A stretch of 64,000 nt of DNA from Spizellomyces punctatus DAOM BR117 (Eukaryota > Chytridiomycota > Chytridiomycetes > Spizellomycetales > Spizellomycetaceae), in contig NW_015971539.1 in the NCBI RefSeq assembly GCF_000182565.1, positions 62,001 to 126,000 on the forward strand, written 5' to 3'. Position 1 is the stretch's first letter. The number at the start of each line of letters is the position of its first letter. Below the pieces are notes generated by a model, which saw only the letters and a program-made list of their open reading frames with translations, was not told the origin of the DNA and did no database searches. This document shows positions 1 through 12,395 of this stretch, one piece after another. Both the position numbers and the translations under genes were made by a program.

Positions 1-1155
1 GCTCAAAATGGACGCAAAAAAATTCGGAAACGTTCTTTTCTTAGATCCCGGTCCCGTATATTAGCAAAAAAAAGGTTGTAATGCAGCGTCAATCAGTGAC
101 GGGGACTTGACCTTAAGCCAAGCACAACTTTTGCCATCCAATAAATGCTATCAGCTTTGAAGATGCTGCTCGAGCTGGCCATTGGAGTGGCAACAGGATA
201 TATGAACGTGGTGGCCAACGGTCCCTGAAGCTATCTATCTCTGACATCTTCTGTGCGAAATCAAACTTGGGAATGCCCACAAATGACCATTCAAATCTTT
301 ACTGCGACAAACAAGGGAACCATCGCCCTCTCCGAAAATTAATCGGACCACATCCTGATGCGAAGCACATGGACGTACGGCATCATTACATCCGGGAGCT
401 GGCATCCCGAGAAAGTTTTCCCTATTTCAGTGCATCCGTCAAAAATGGTTTGCCGATACCTCTTACACAAGTCGCTGCGAAAGCCCCCGCTTTTTTTGGT
501 AGAATAAGAACCAATCAAGTACCAATTAAAAAACTAATAACCTTTGCTCCGCTTTTTTTCTTCTTGTAGAGTGTTTTTGGAAAATGTCAAAAGCACAATC
601 TAAGCTTTTTAATTTGGATAGAATAAAATACCATTATCGTACGTTTGTTTTATAAAGAATGTGATGAACCAAATGCGTTATTGCTTCCTTTACACAAAGG
701 CCACGACAAAAACGCAAGGTGTCTACCATCATTGGTACATACGCTAACATGGCATGTTAAATAAACCGATAATGTTAATGTATCTAAAGATGATTAGGTT
801 TGTGTTTAACCTTCAGGAATCGCAAGCAGTGTGGTATTCTAAAATAAAGATGCGGCGAACATGGGCAGAACAGTATTACAAACAAATGATCAACCTATCA
901 TGTAAAACATTCCACTCCGCATGCAAAAAATCTGGGTAGATTGATCAGAGTTCCATTAATCTCTAAACAATACGGTAAACCATCTTTGGCTGTAAAAGAG
1001 CAACACAATAAAAGCACATATCGAATTTCAAATCTGCACGTTTTATTAAGTGCAACGATTAAGAGTCATCAATTCTATATGAGTTTATCTACTTATGAGA
1101 TCTGTATTCTATATATTCTAATATAGCAACCACTCCCTAAATCGTAAAAGGTCAT
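1..1155. other. no gene recognised
   Basis: I see no credible gene here. The longest open frame (267-569, +) has no recognisable domain, and the DNA after about 580 is AT-rich with short frames full of stops. The right edge is the 3' flank of the minus-strand flavin oxidase gene. Confidence 0.5.
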
Positions 1156-2769
1156 CTAAAAATGAGACTCTACAATATCATTCCCTGCCCTAATAGCAAA
1201 CTCAACCGTCTCAAATCCATTCAACCCAGACGCATAAAACGTATTCAGCTTTCCTTGCAACGCATTGAATTTCTCATAATACCCTTCAGAAAGTTCCTTT
1301 GTATCATAATGCGGGAAATAATCCCATTCTTTAAAGGCTTTGATATCAGTGTCGGTGATTCCTTTAGGCGGAGTAGAAGTGTCACGAGGGTCTTTATTTA
1401 TTTTCGAAATGGTTGATTTCAAGAGGGTGTAGCCTTCATTTAGGGTTTGGTTACTCTTATATTTTCCCCAAGACCAGGTAGTAGCGATTTGAGATGCATT
1501 ATGAACGCGGATAAACGCCGTGGGTTGTCCATTCGCTTTCGGCATAAAGGGGATAAACGCACCCGGGAGGGACGGAAGAGGAACGGGGAGCTTATTAAGC
1601 CACTCATTAATGGTGTTGATAAATGTTGGACGGAGGAACCCGGCAAAGTTGTCTCCGTTGGGTGTATTGACGTTGACGGCTCCAGACCAGTACTTTGTGA
1701 CGCCAACAGGTGAGAAGGCTTCTTGTTCTTCAGGGGAGATGGCGAGGTTGGCGGCTTGGAGGGCGTGCATGACGGGAGGGAAGGCTAGGACGAGTTTAGA
1801 GCAGGTTTGAGTGGTGGGTGTTGTTTGACCTGGTAAAGTGTAAGTAATGACTGGGGTGGGACCCGTACGATCAATCTTGTTGATGGTGGTGCATAGATGG
1901 AGGGGGCCCTTGACGTGCTGTTCGGCGTACTGCTGAAACACTTTTTGAAAGTCTAAGGAAAATAGAATTGATTAGCATGTGTGTATGGCACAAAAGTAAG
2001 ATACACCACCATCTTTTCTGTATTTTCTGTAACGTACCAATGATATACCCCGTCTTTTTCCCCGCAAAAAACTCGACAATATCCGGCGTAAAATACTGCA
2101 ACATGTACACCGCAGGCGTCTCCAAAATATCACCATACCCATAGGGCACCATCCCTTGAATAAACAACACTAGCATAAACGGAAGTTTATTTTTCAAGAG
2201 CCATTGAATGGTCGGGACCGTCATTTCTTTGGGGACCCCCTTTTTATATCCAAGCGACACGATCGGCTCAAACTGTTCATGCCAAATCTTGATATACCGA
2301 TCAATGTTTTCTTTGAAAGGAGGTCGAGCGGCCGTAACGGACATGGGTTCCTTTTGCTGCTCGATATGCCCAGACTCGTAATCAAAGAGCCAGTTTTTGA
2401 ATGTATAGTCGAATGGAGTGGCTTGGACTTGAGCTGTGTTGATGATTTTGACGGTTTCGGTGTAGGTTTCGTTTGAAAACAAGAGGGCACCGAGGGGGTG
2501 AAAGAGTCCCCTAACATGAACATATCAGATTATTGTCCTTTACCGTATATTTCGCATAGGAAAACTTACTGCTCATTGTAGTAACTCTGACATTTCCCAC
2601 CAACAGCTTCATTCTTTTCAAACACGACAGTAGAGTATCCTTTAGCTTGCAACTTGTTTGCAGTCGTCAACCCCGCCGGTCCAGCTCCGACGATACAAAC
2701 TGGGTCAGAGGGGATGCTAGCCCCAAAAGCGGCAGTAGCACTCGCGAGAAACAAGACGACGGATTTCAT
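1156..2769 (-). CDS. secreted FAD-dependent amine-oxidase-like protein
   Basis: Three exons: 2769-2570, 2510-2038 and 1952-1156, giving 489 residues. Phases join cleanly (GTAAGT and GTACGT donors, TAG acceptors). Residues 1-16 look like a signal peptide (MKSVVLFLASATAAFG). Directly after it comes a dinucleotide-binding Rossmann motif, VGAGPAGLTTA, and the FAD-binding acidic strand end VVFEKN followed by GGKC, as in flavin amine oxidases and related NAD(P)/FAD oxidoreductases. The remainder has no second motif I can assign, so the substrate is unknown. If the signal peptide works the enzyme is extracellular or in the secretory pathway, which is unusual for the superfamily but known for secreted L-amino acid oxidases. 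The start is the only ATG placing a signal peptide before the Rossmann fold. Alternative: a prenylcysteine-oxidase-like or other secreted flavoprotein. Confidence 0.8.
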
Positions 2770-3270
2770 GGCTCACAAGACACTTGGTGTGTTTTGCAAG
2801 TGTTTGTGGGTGATAAGGTGGGAAGTGACAGCAGTTACCTCACGGTTTTTTATATTAAAAGCTATTTACCAATATTGCCTGCAGATCGGGTCCATCCGAC
2901 TCGGTAAAAAAAAAGATAAACAAGGGAAATGTGAACTAGTTGAAAGTATGAGATCCCAAATTTTGACATTGCCTATCATTTTCATCTTCTTTTTGACTGA
3001 AAACCCGTTATGGGTTGAAAATCGTTAAAAGCAGTCATTCAGCCGAATTCCACATACTATTTACTCAAAAGAAAAATAGCCGCCGCCTTGAACAATAAAA
3101 AAAAAGCCATGTCCACATTTTAGTGAAATACTAGCTAACAATTGAGTGTTCTTTTTCTGGCTAGGCGCGGTTATCAAAGAAAATTAACTAGAAAAGTGAG
3201 AGTAAAAGAAGCCACGGTTCCCAGTACCTTTATCATCAAAACAGAACCGTTTGACACTTGTAGACGGTTC

Positions 3271-3864
3271 AACCGTCATGGCAAAAGCTGCAAGATAGTC
3301 GCTCGGCTAATTACAGGCGGTTTGACTTACGGGCGCAGCTTTGACAACCGCCCTTGAATGACTCGTGGCCATTTGTAGACAAGTTTGTACACGCTGACGA
3401 TGCCAAAGCAGCAAGATACAACTACAAACCAACTTGCAAGTCGATCCTCCACGGGATCCGACTCCCAGGCGCAGCTGGAAAGGGCTACTTAAAATGACGA
3501 CTGCATAGTAAAACCACCCGTTTGCAATTTGGAACATCAACCGTTAGCAAAAAGCCACAATGTAAATCTACCCTAACAAAACAAAAAAACCACATGGGTA
3601 CCAATTGCAGGGCGCAGCTTTGTCAGAGCGTTCATCCAAAAAGTAAAACCGTTAAAGGACTGATGGTAGGAACGCACCGTCAGCAATGTATAGATACCTT
3701 GTACACAGACTGATTCATTACCCGTTTTAAACCGTCATAGCAGAGCTGCAAGATCTCGCAAATCTATCTACAAGCAAACTACCTCGTCCAAACTTGCGGG
3801 GCGCAAGCTTTATCAGTGCCACTGGAATGACCAACCATAAGCGATTTGTATAGACAAGGTTTGG
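3271..3864. repeat. degenerate tandem repeat array, unit about 120-150 bp
   Basis: Several blocks recur in the same order. Block A (AACCGTCATGGCAAAAGCTG type, ending GCAAGAT) is at 3271-3300, 3391-3420 and 3730-3759. Block B (GGGCGCAGCTTTG type) is at about 3331, 3468, 3609 and 3798. Block C (GGAATGAC, then TTTGTAGACAAG) is at about 3353-3390 and 3821-3864. Copies are clearly diverged. No coding frame runs through them. The rest of 2770-4449 has no recognisable gene apart from the promoter region of the flavin oxidase near 2770-2860. Confidence 0.55.
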
Positions 3865-4449
3865 GACCAGTAAACGGTTCATCTTAACCTCCAAATCACC
3901 AAAAAAAAAAAAAGAAAACCTACCCACCTCGATCGGAAATGCAAAAGATAGACTACCATAAGTATCTGTTTTCTGTTAAAAGACTCGTCAATGGCCAATA
4001 AAACTAGATGCGCAAGATAATCCACGATACGGAGGTGATCCTTCCGATGTGCTACGTGACTGTGCGCATTCAAAGCCACGCGCATGTGAGGTAGCGATAT
4101 GGCAATGCATACAGTTGCATGATAAAGTTCAGACAAAATAGGACAATACACATACATGACGTGCAATAAGCGAATTCACAGACGAGTTTGGTTTGTTCAA
4201 AAGTGTACATGGCTGGATAGACCATGTTTTTCTTAGAGTGGGTACGAGATGGCCATCGTCTTCATCCATTCCTGAGGGACCCTCAAGCTCATGAAGCAGT
4301 AACAGTAATTCGTGATCAACACAAAAAAAGACAGCTCATGACATTTCAATACAAAAAAAAAAAAAAAAAGTTCGACACCGAATGTCCTGACCAACTTGTA
4401 GAGTACAAAACCCAAAACATTTCCCCATAGGTATATATAAAAAAAACTC

Positions 4450-6040
4450 TTACGCCCACCTCCCAATAACAGCCATCACAGCCGCCCCAACCCACAAACA
4501 AGCCACTTGAGCAAGTTGCTGTCCATTGGACGCATCCTTGTACCCATTCCCAGCAAAATGCGGTACAATCACGTTAACAAGTCCATCATACAATAAAATA
4601 CCCGCCGCAAGCGCATCCAGGATGCCCATGCTAATCAAACTCGCTACAGCATTCTCATTGAAACTCGAGTGGATGGCGATACCGAGGGCAATGCCGATGG
4701 GTGTTGAGAGGGAGTAAAAGAGGACCATGAGGATGGAGGTGAGGCGTTTGTGAGGGGCGTCGAGGATGATGGTGGAGAGGGCGAGACCTTCAAAGAATTG
4801 GTGAAAGCAGAGGGCGACGAGGAGGGATTTGAATTCCTCTGTGGGGGGAGGCGAAATGAAAAAGAGTTAGCTCGGGGACATTGAAGAGTGTGCAAGCGAG
4901 AGGGAGATTGAATGCCGTGATAAAAGCAAATGTCAAGAGCGCCCGCGCCAGACCAGGTGGCGAAAAGCCCAAATGAAACCGTTTACGCGCGCAACGACAG
5001 TTGCCGTGATGGCGAGCGCTAGCGAGTCGTGTCCCTTTCCCACGAAGCCCAACCCTAACCCTAACCCTAACCCACCCAACACCAAACCCTATACCGAAAA
5101 CTCACCTCTGGCAGCACCCAAGGTCAGCCCGATTATGATGGAATGGCTGGCAATACCAGCCTCCAAAATATACGTAGTAATCGTCTTTTCCTCTGCATCC
5201 AACAACAAGCTATGGACATGAGCGTCCTCTGCATGGGCATGCGAAAGGCGATGGACATCATGGGGATCCTGTTCTTCGATGACAACGGTACCATCTTCCA
5301 ATGTCTTTGACGAAGCGTCCTTTTTGGGCGTGCTGTTGATGGCTTTGGATGCTTTTCGTTTCCGCAAGAGATTTGAAGCGGTGATTTGAATGAGATGGGT
5401 AAAGAGGATACCAAAGAGGGCCATAGCGGATCCCCACGCAGAGTAGTCTTGAAAGGCTTTGGGGAGACACGGATTGGCGAGACTTTTTTGAGCGGGGGTG
5501 AGCATGTGCACGAGAGCGGTGGCGAGGATGACACCCGCGCCAAACAACTTGAATGCTTGGAAAATGTTGCTTCCCGACTAGAGACAAGAGAGGAAGAGAG
5601 AGCGTGTGAGAGATTGTAATGACATGACGAAGCGGTAGCGGCGAGCGCCAGCGATCCTTGTCCCATGCCATTGCTCAATGATGAGCATAAGGCACGAGTA
5701 TCAGCGGCGAGCGCCAGCGAACCTTGTTCCGCGCCATTGCTCAATGTCACGCTCTACTGAATCTCCATGATGAAGCGACAGCGAGTCATGTACCTAGCCC
5801 TAACCCGAACCCGAACCTGAACCCAACCCAACCCAACCCTAAACCTACTCCCAAAACCTAAACACCCACCTTGAAGCACTTGCCACTCACAATCGGGAGC
5901 ATGGTCCCAATGAGAGACAAACCCATAATGATAAAGATGGAAGCGACATGAAGACCCATATCATAGTCACCCTCAAGGGCGAGAGCACATGGATCCCCTA
6001 CAATGGGCTCTGAAGGAGCAGGAGTAGCAGCGTCAGCCAT
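4450..6040 (-). CDS. ZIP-family zinc/iron transporter
   Basis: Three exons: 6040-5870, 5577-5106 and 4838-4450, giving 343 residues in phase. The protein is a ZIP (SLC39-type) plasma- or organelle-membrane importer of Zn2+/Fe2+. TM1 follows a short N-terminus (HVASIFIIMGLSLIG), TM2-3 follow in exon 2, and a variable cytosolic loop carries the His-rich segment HAHAEDAHVHS expected for metal binding. TM4 contains the signature HSIIIGLTLG and TM5 in exon 3 contains HQFFEGLAL, the two metal-coordinating helices. Three more helices finish the protein, for eight in total. Length is normal for fungal Zrt-type ZIPs. Both introns (5869-5578 and 5105-4839) hold telomere-like and shared repeat sequence, and a GT-rich microsatellite sits immediately upstream of the ATG. 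Metal specificity cannot be read from sequence. Confidence 0.93.
5011..5073. repeat. telomere-like tract with GCGAGCGCTAGCGAGTC block in ZIP intron 2
   Basis: A perfect run of the CCCTAA hexamer type lies at 5051-5073, preceded at 5011-5035 by a GC-rich block containing GCGAGCGCTAGCGAGTC. The block matches, in reverse complement, sequence near 7296-7320. All of it lies inside the second ZIP intron. Confidence 0.8.
5638..5845. repeat. duplicated 43-bp block plus degenerate telomere-like tract in ZIP intron 1
   Basis: A 43-bp block beginning GCGGCGAGCGCCAGCGA and ending ATTGCTCAATG occurs at 5638-5680 and again at 5704-5746 with few changes. It is followed by GCGACAGCGAGTCATG (5774-5789) and then by CCCTAACCCGAACCCGAACC-type degenerate hexamers at 5794-5845. 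The order (GCGAG block, then C-rich hexamers) is the same as in intron 2. Confidence 0.8.
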
Positions 6041-6047
6041 GTCTGAA

Positions 6048-6110
6048 TGTGTGCGTATGTGCGTGCGTATGTGCGTGCGTATGTGTGTGTGTGCGTATGT
6101 GTGTGTGTGA
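6048..6110. repeat. GT/GCGT microsatellite just upstream of the ZIP start codon
   Basis: An irregular run of GTGCGTAT and GTGTGT units lies 8 bp upstream of the minus-strand ATG at 6040, so it is probably 5' untranslated or core-promoter sequence of the ZIP gene. Confidence 0.8.
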
Positions 6111-6135
6111 TGACTATTTATGCAAGAAGCGAGTA

Positions 6136-6691
6136 CCTCATGGGTTGTCAAGACAAGAACCTCCCCAGTTGCAAATAAAAGATAAAAGAAAAAGGCGTAA
6201 TCATAAACCAATAGAATACAAGTAAGATGTGGATATAAAATGATGGGAATATCACGTGATTATGTGTTTTTTCCCACGCATTTGTGAAATAGAAAGATTT
6301 TCCCACACACAAGAGAGAGAGAGAGAGAGAGAGAAATCTCTCTTCATTGTGCTTTTCACTCTTTCTTTTTCACACTTGCAAGAGTCCCTCATGGGTTATC
6401 ACACTCTCTTCATGTTCGTACCTCATGGGTTATTCTCTTTTTATTTTAATCTTTTTGTCTTTATAGTACAAATGTCATTCAACTTGCTCATAAGGGGACT
6501 CTTTACTTATTACCATTACAATTGATGTGCATTCTCATCTTTCATAGTTGTATCAAATGATGTTCAATCCCTTGACATTCAGGAATTGGTTCTTGTCACA
6601 TTAACCCCTCCCTTCTGAATGTACTGTGCCACAATCGCACGCGTACCTCACGGGTTATATATCACTTTGGTCTAGGACCTCATGGGTTATG
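6136..6691. repeat. five copies of a CCTCATGGGTTAT motif
   Basis: The 13-mer CCTCATGGGTTAT or a one-to-two-base variant starts at 6136, 6387, 6421, 6646 and 6679. Copies 2-3 and 4-5 form pairs 34 and 33 bp apart. Several copies are preceded by GTA. A (GA)n run lies between at 6312-6334. No open frame of note covers the region. Confidence 0.6.
6312..6334. repeat. (GA)n microsatellite
   Basis: About eleven uninterrupted GA units follow CACACA. This is simple sequence in the region upstream of the ZIP gene. Confidence 0.9.
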
Positions 6692-6949
6692 AGGGGTTTT
6701 TTTATTTGGAAAAGGTTTTCTCTGCCAGTTCACAATTATGAGTGTTTTGGGTGTATTTCGACAAATGGATCACATTGTAATAATAGAGAACAATGGGAGA
6801 AAAATGTGTAAGTGGTCATCATGGCTGAGGGCGGGAGGCCGTTTTTTTTTCTCTTTTTCTCATCTGGCATTGGGATGGGGACGGGGGGTGATTGGGAGAC
6901 GACGACGAGTCTCAAGGACAAGTGTTCAGGGGACGGATTCGTGTAGAGG

Positions 6950-7370
6950 TGGAGGTTGAGATTTGGGTTTAAGGCTTCGGGTTGAGGTTGGGGTTGGCGT
7001 TCCGGTTTTAGGGTTCAGGTAAGCGTTCGCTTTAGCGTTCGGGTTTTAGGGTTCAGGTTAGCGCTCGCGGTAGCGCTTGGGTTCAGGTTGGGGTTGGGAT
7101 TGAGTTCGAGCTAGCGCTCTCGTCATGGAGCATAGTGGAGATTAAAATTGAGGTCTCGCGAGGGACATGGCTTGCGAACACTCACCATGGAGCTATAGTG
7201 GAGAGTGACCTTGAGCTATGGCTATGGCGAGGGACGAGACTCGCTGCCAACACTCACCATGGAGCTATAGTGGAGAGTGTGACACTGAGCTATGGCGAGG
7301 GACATGACTCGCTAGCGCTCGTCGCTAACACTCGTGGCTGACGCTCACCATGGAGCTCTAGTAGAGAGTC
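6950..7370. repeat. composite repeat: telomere-like G-strand tract plus GGACATGACTCGC units
   Basis: The left half (6950-7110) is rich in degenerate TTAGGG/TTCGGG/GGGTTG hexamers. The right half has four copies of a CACCATGGAGCTATAGTGGA-type unit, at about 7122, 7180, 7252 and 7342. Between them are copies of GCGAGGGACATGACTCGC, near 7158, 7228 and 7296. The block at 7296-7320 is nearly the reverse complement of 5011-5035 in ZIP intron 2. I find no gene in it. Confidence 0.7.
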
Positions 7371-9333
7371 GTTGGATGGCTCTCGTCTTCATGTCAGTGT
7401 TTACGTACTAAACAAAACGCTATTGACTCTCACATCAAGTCAAGTTTCGGGCGTGCACATGGGGTTATCGCAACTTGCGATCTCATTTACATATCATACC
7501 AACAAGAACGACACTGTGCTCCGTGAATGGAGGGTGCCGGGCCATAAACAAATGACTAATATGAGTGATATACTCGGTGCATTGTTACCAAGATTTGTAT
7601 CTCTGTATCAGCATCAACGTAGTAAACAAAACGCAATGTAACACTCACGTCGTGTCATGGACAAGTACTTGCCTCGCACATGCTCCTGATCACGTTGGGT
7701 GAACCTCACTCATACACTGCTTGAATTTGTTGTAGATTGCAGGATAAGTGAAAGCTTATTGGACCTCATCCATATGTATCAAAAATACCCTAGAAAATGC
7801 AAAATAAACGAGCAGGGGTGCTATGTATTGATTCTCATTCAGGAATGAATGGACTGAAGCGAAACAGGTATCACCTACGTGCCCTGTATACATTTCGCAG
7901 CTGCACCTTGTTTCCGTTTGCTTCCAAACAATGAACTCTTTTTACGCTCACCACACGATCACTCTAAAGAACAGCCTGCACCCAATCGTGTCTACCATAT
8001 TTTAGAGTTCTAGCCCGGCCGCGCAGGATCTTAAAATTCTAGAAGATCCTTTGAAATATCAATTTGATCTGTGCTTGACCGTTTATTAGTTCGGTACGTA
8101 AGAATGTGCTCCCCGCGCCATAATGCATACTGGTAGCAAAAAGACTCTTCACTGGAACATTGAGTACGTAGCGATGACGTTGCACATATCCAGCACAACC
8201 TCATTGTGTGAACAATCTTTTGCATTGCACCTTGTACGTTCTACTCTGTACAAGAAGACAGTAGCTATTTACTTGACCTACTTGTATGGAATGATATACT
8301 TACGAGTTCACATCTCACACCGTGTCAATTGGTTACTAGCTCTACAGTCACAAACACAAATCACTCAATTTCGAACAAATGGAGAGTGAACATGGAGCTA
8401 TCAGAGACGTATACGTGTCTTTGGAAAGTCTATCCGTATCAGTCATGAATTGGATCGACGTAATAGATTGCATGTTGCGTGCAGCTATAGTGGAGGATGC
8501 ATTTGGATTGTATTTGCCCCACATGGACGGGGCGTCTGCACTCGCACGTTGGGTTAGGCTTACTAACAGCACAAAATAGTGATAGTGCGCAGGGTATTGC
8601 ATTTGCTACCCACGGATTCAGCCCCCACGCTTAGGTTTCTCAACCTTCTCGCTAGTATGACGAGTAAATTCTGATCCATTATCCTAAAGAAAGGGTGAGT
8701 TCAATCGGTAAGCGGAGCGAGTATGCCCGTCTCTTTGTACCCCCTTGATAGCTTTGAATGGGCTCAACACAGCGCATTGTAAGATTCCGCTTTATATGGG
8801 GAAAGAATTGTGAGAATCAAGAGTGTAAGAAATCACCCCTCAAGACGGGCACACAACTCATTAGGGCTGATAATGCTACCTCCATTTGCTGGGTTGCAAA
8901 AGGGCGTTTTGAACACGATTTTTGAAAGTGCAGAGAGGGTGCAAGCATAGTCTGTATAAGAGGTTTTCAAATCTCATGCATTCCCTCACTGGTTTCATAC
9001 ATTTTCTGGTGTGGGAACACCAATTCAACATTCCAGCAGAACAATAAAAGGGCAACGCTGACAGCACCTGCTAATCTATGCCCAATAATGATGTGAGCGA
9101 TACTCACAATATTCTACTTTGCAGCAAAGAAAATGAGTTGCTGTGCACGTTGCTTTGGAGGACGGATTGAACGAATGCCCAGATGGGTAGTCCCCCTGAT
9201 CGGCCGATCAGACCTCCGGCTTACGCAATCAGGCTTAGTCCGATTTCAAAGCCTCAACATTTCTTTGCCCGAACACTCCCGCAACTCGTCTGGCCATTTC
9301 ACACATTTCACATCCTACATTTCATTATACATT
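7371..9333. other. gene-poor intergenic stretch
   Basis: No recognisable gene. Short frames at 7372-7641 and 8379-8579 (+) and 8031-8225 (-) have no domain, and the first two overlap degenerate pieces of the GGAGCTATAGTGG repeat. The last 100 bp or so are presumably the thiolase promoter and 5' leader. Confidence 0.5.
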
Positions 9334-10892
<1,559 letters not shown>

Positions 10893-11123
10893 AGTACGAT
10901 TTTAGATGGGTAGACGGGGGCAGTGGATGATTTTATCCCGAATCTTTACAGAACAAGTTATACATGGTGAGAGTTAACTTGAAGTACCACAGAATGCAAT
11001 ACGTGTTGACATATCATGGTATTATCACCACGAAACCCCCTGTAATGCCGCTCAATCAACTCTTCATGAGATAACCCAGACATTTGGATAACACCCCACC
11101 AAAAAAACATTATATATATTTTA

Positions 11124-12395
11124 CTATTCCCAAATGGGTACATCATTATAATCAAAATCTGTATCCAAATCAGCCCAATTCGTTACTTTGGAGTGGTTTC
11201 GTGATGTTTGTTTTGGTTCCATACTGTCATTCTTTTGTAAACCAACAATGAGTTTCAATTGTCGGGAGTCATATTATAGGAATGTATCGTACCAGTACTT
11301 CTCCAGACTCATTTCCGTTCCCTTCATTCGACGGACGTTCGATATGATTCGCTCGGCCGATTGACTCTTGATCCACACAAAGTTTCCGTGGTGAACAAGA
11401 CTTGTTCATCTCCATCCGCTCATTCTACAATTCACACCCAAAAGAGTCTAGTTGGTCCGTTTTTATAATATTATATAAAGTACGTAACCAATACCTCTCC
11501 AACCTCTTCAGATTCATTGCCATTCCCTTTATTCGATGGGCGTTCGATTTGATGGGTTGGTATATCTGGACTAGACGCCTCCTGATCTCGACACTTTTGT
11601 GATAAAGATACCGGCCTTGTAGGCCGTGATGCCGTTGGTTGGGGACCTGAGGGGATGTAAGGATTCAACTCCTCGTTTTGATGATTTAGTTGGTTATGTG
11701 CTTTTGGGCGGTCAACAACGGTATGAACGGATGCTTTGTATGCGTCCTGATGTTTTTGTTTCTCGGGACTGTCTTTTGATCGACCTCTGGCGTAGTCGGT
11801 TCCTTTATGGGGTTTAGGTGGTGAAGGGGAGGTTCGTCGGTGGGGATTTGAGGGGAGGTACGGATTTAGTTGCTCGTTTTGAGTACCTCGTGGTTGAGAA
11901 TGTGGTTTTGACTGCGCGCGGTCAAAAAAGTTATGAACGGAAGCTTCGTACGCATCCTGTTCTCGCCTTTGTTTATCGTCTTTTGATCGACCTCTTTGGT
12001 GATCGTTTCCTATACGAGGTTTCCCTTGCGAACAAGGCGAACTCTGTCGTTGAGGTTTACGCGGAATAGGAAGATACGGATTCAATTCCTCTTCCTCCTC
12101 ATTCGTATCCGATTCCTTGTTATTCTGCCTAAACACAGGAGATCCAGATACTTGACACGGCAGCTCAGATTGTTTTTTATTGGGTTTGGGTTTTCTGTGT
12201 CGGGTATTTCGGTCTGTTTTTGGTGCGGTTTCCCAGGCATGCACAATCGGTTGTGGTCTACCAACAAACTATTATTAGATACACTCTTAGTTTTGTTATG
12301 ATGGAGTACGCTTACTCGGTTTCCCAGGCGTGGATCGGACGGTCTTTACGATGGGGAGGGGTGTAGCGGTTTATTTCGGGACGGTGTCGGTCCAT
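11124..12395 (-). CDS. orphan protein built of internal repeats (HAWET, LNPY and IERPSN units)
   Basis: I do not recognise a family. The model has four exons: 12395-12316, 12257-11489, 11424-11293 and 11231-11124, giving 362 residues; all joins keep frame and use GT-AG sites. Three kinds of repeat support the joins. HAWET occurs at the end of exon 1 and the start of exon 2. A unit of about 72 residues containing LNPYLP, then RGRSKD and DAY-ASVH, occurs nearly three times in exon 2. The end of exon 2 (IERPSNKGNGNES) is repeated by exon 3 (IERPSNEGNGNES). The C-terminus is acidic: NWADLDTDFDYNDVPIWE. The protein is hydrophilic, with no membrane segment or signal peptide, and is probably largely disordered. 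Neighbours (thiolase, GTPase) give no clue. An RNA-binding or scaffold role is only a guess from its charge pattern. Confidence 0.6.

Noticed and set aside
267-569. 100-codon open frame near the left edge
   Set aside because: No domain, signal or splice partner, and composition like the surrounding DNA; not called.
6136-6691. CRISPR-like array
   Set aside because: The copies are short (13 bp), irregularly spaced overall and the genome is eukaryotic; treated as a repeat motif only.
7372-7641. 89-codon plus-strand frame
   Set aside because: It lies at the edge of the degenerate GGAGCTATAGTGG repeat array and has no domain.
11626-12301. plus-strand frames within 11626-12301
   Set aside because: They are antisense to the repeat protein and mirror its internal repeats; the minus frame has the spliced, acidic C-terminus.
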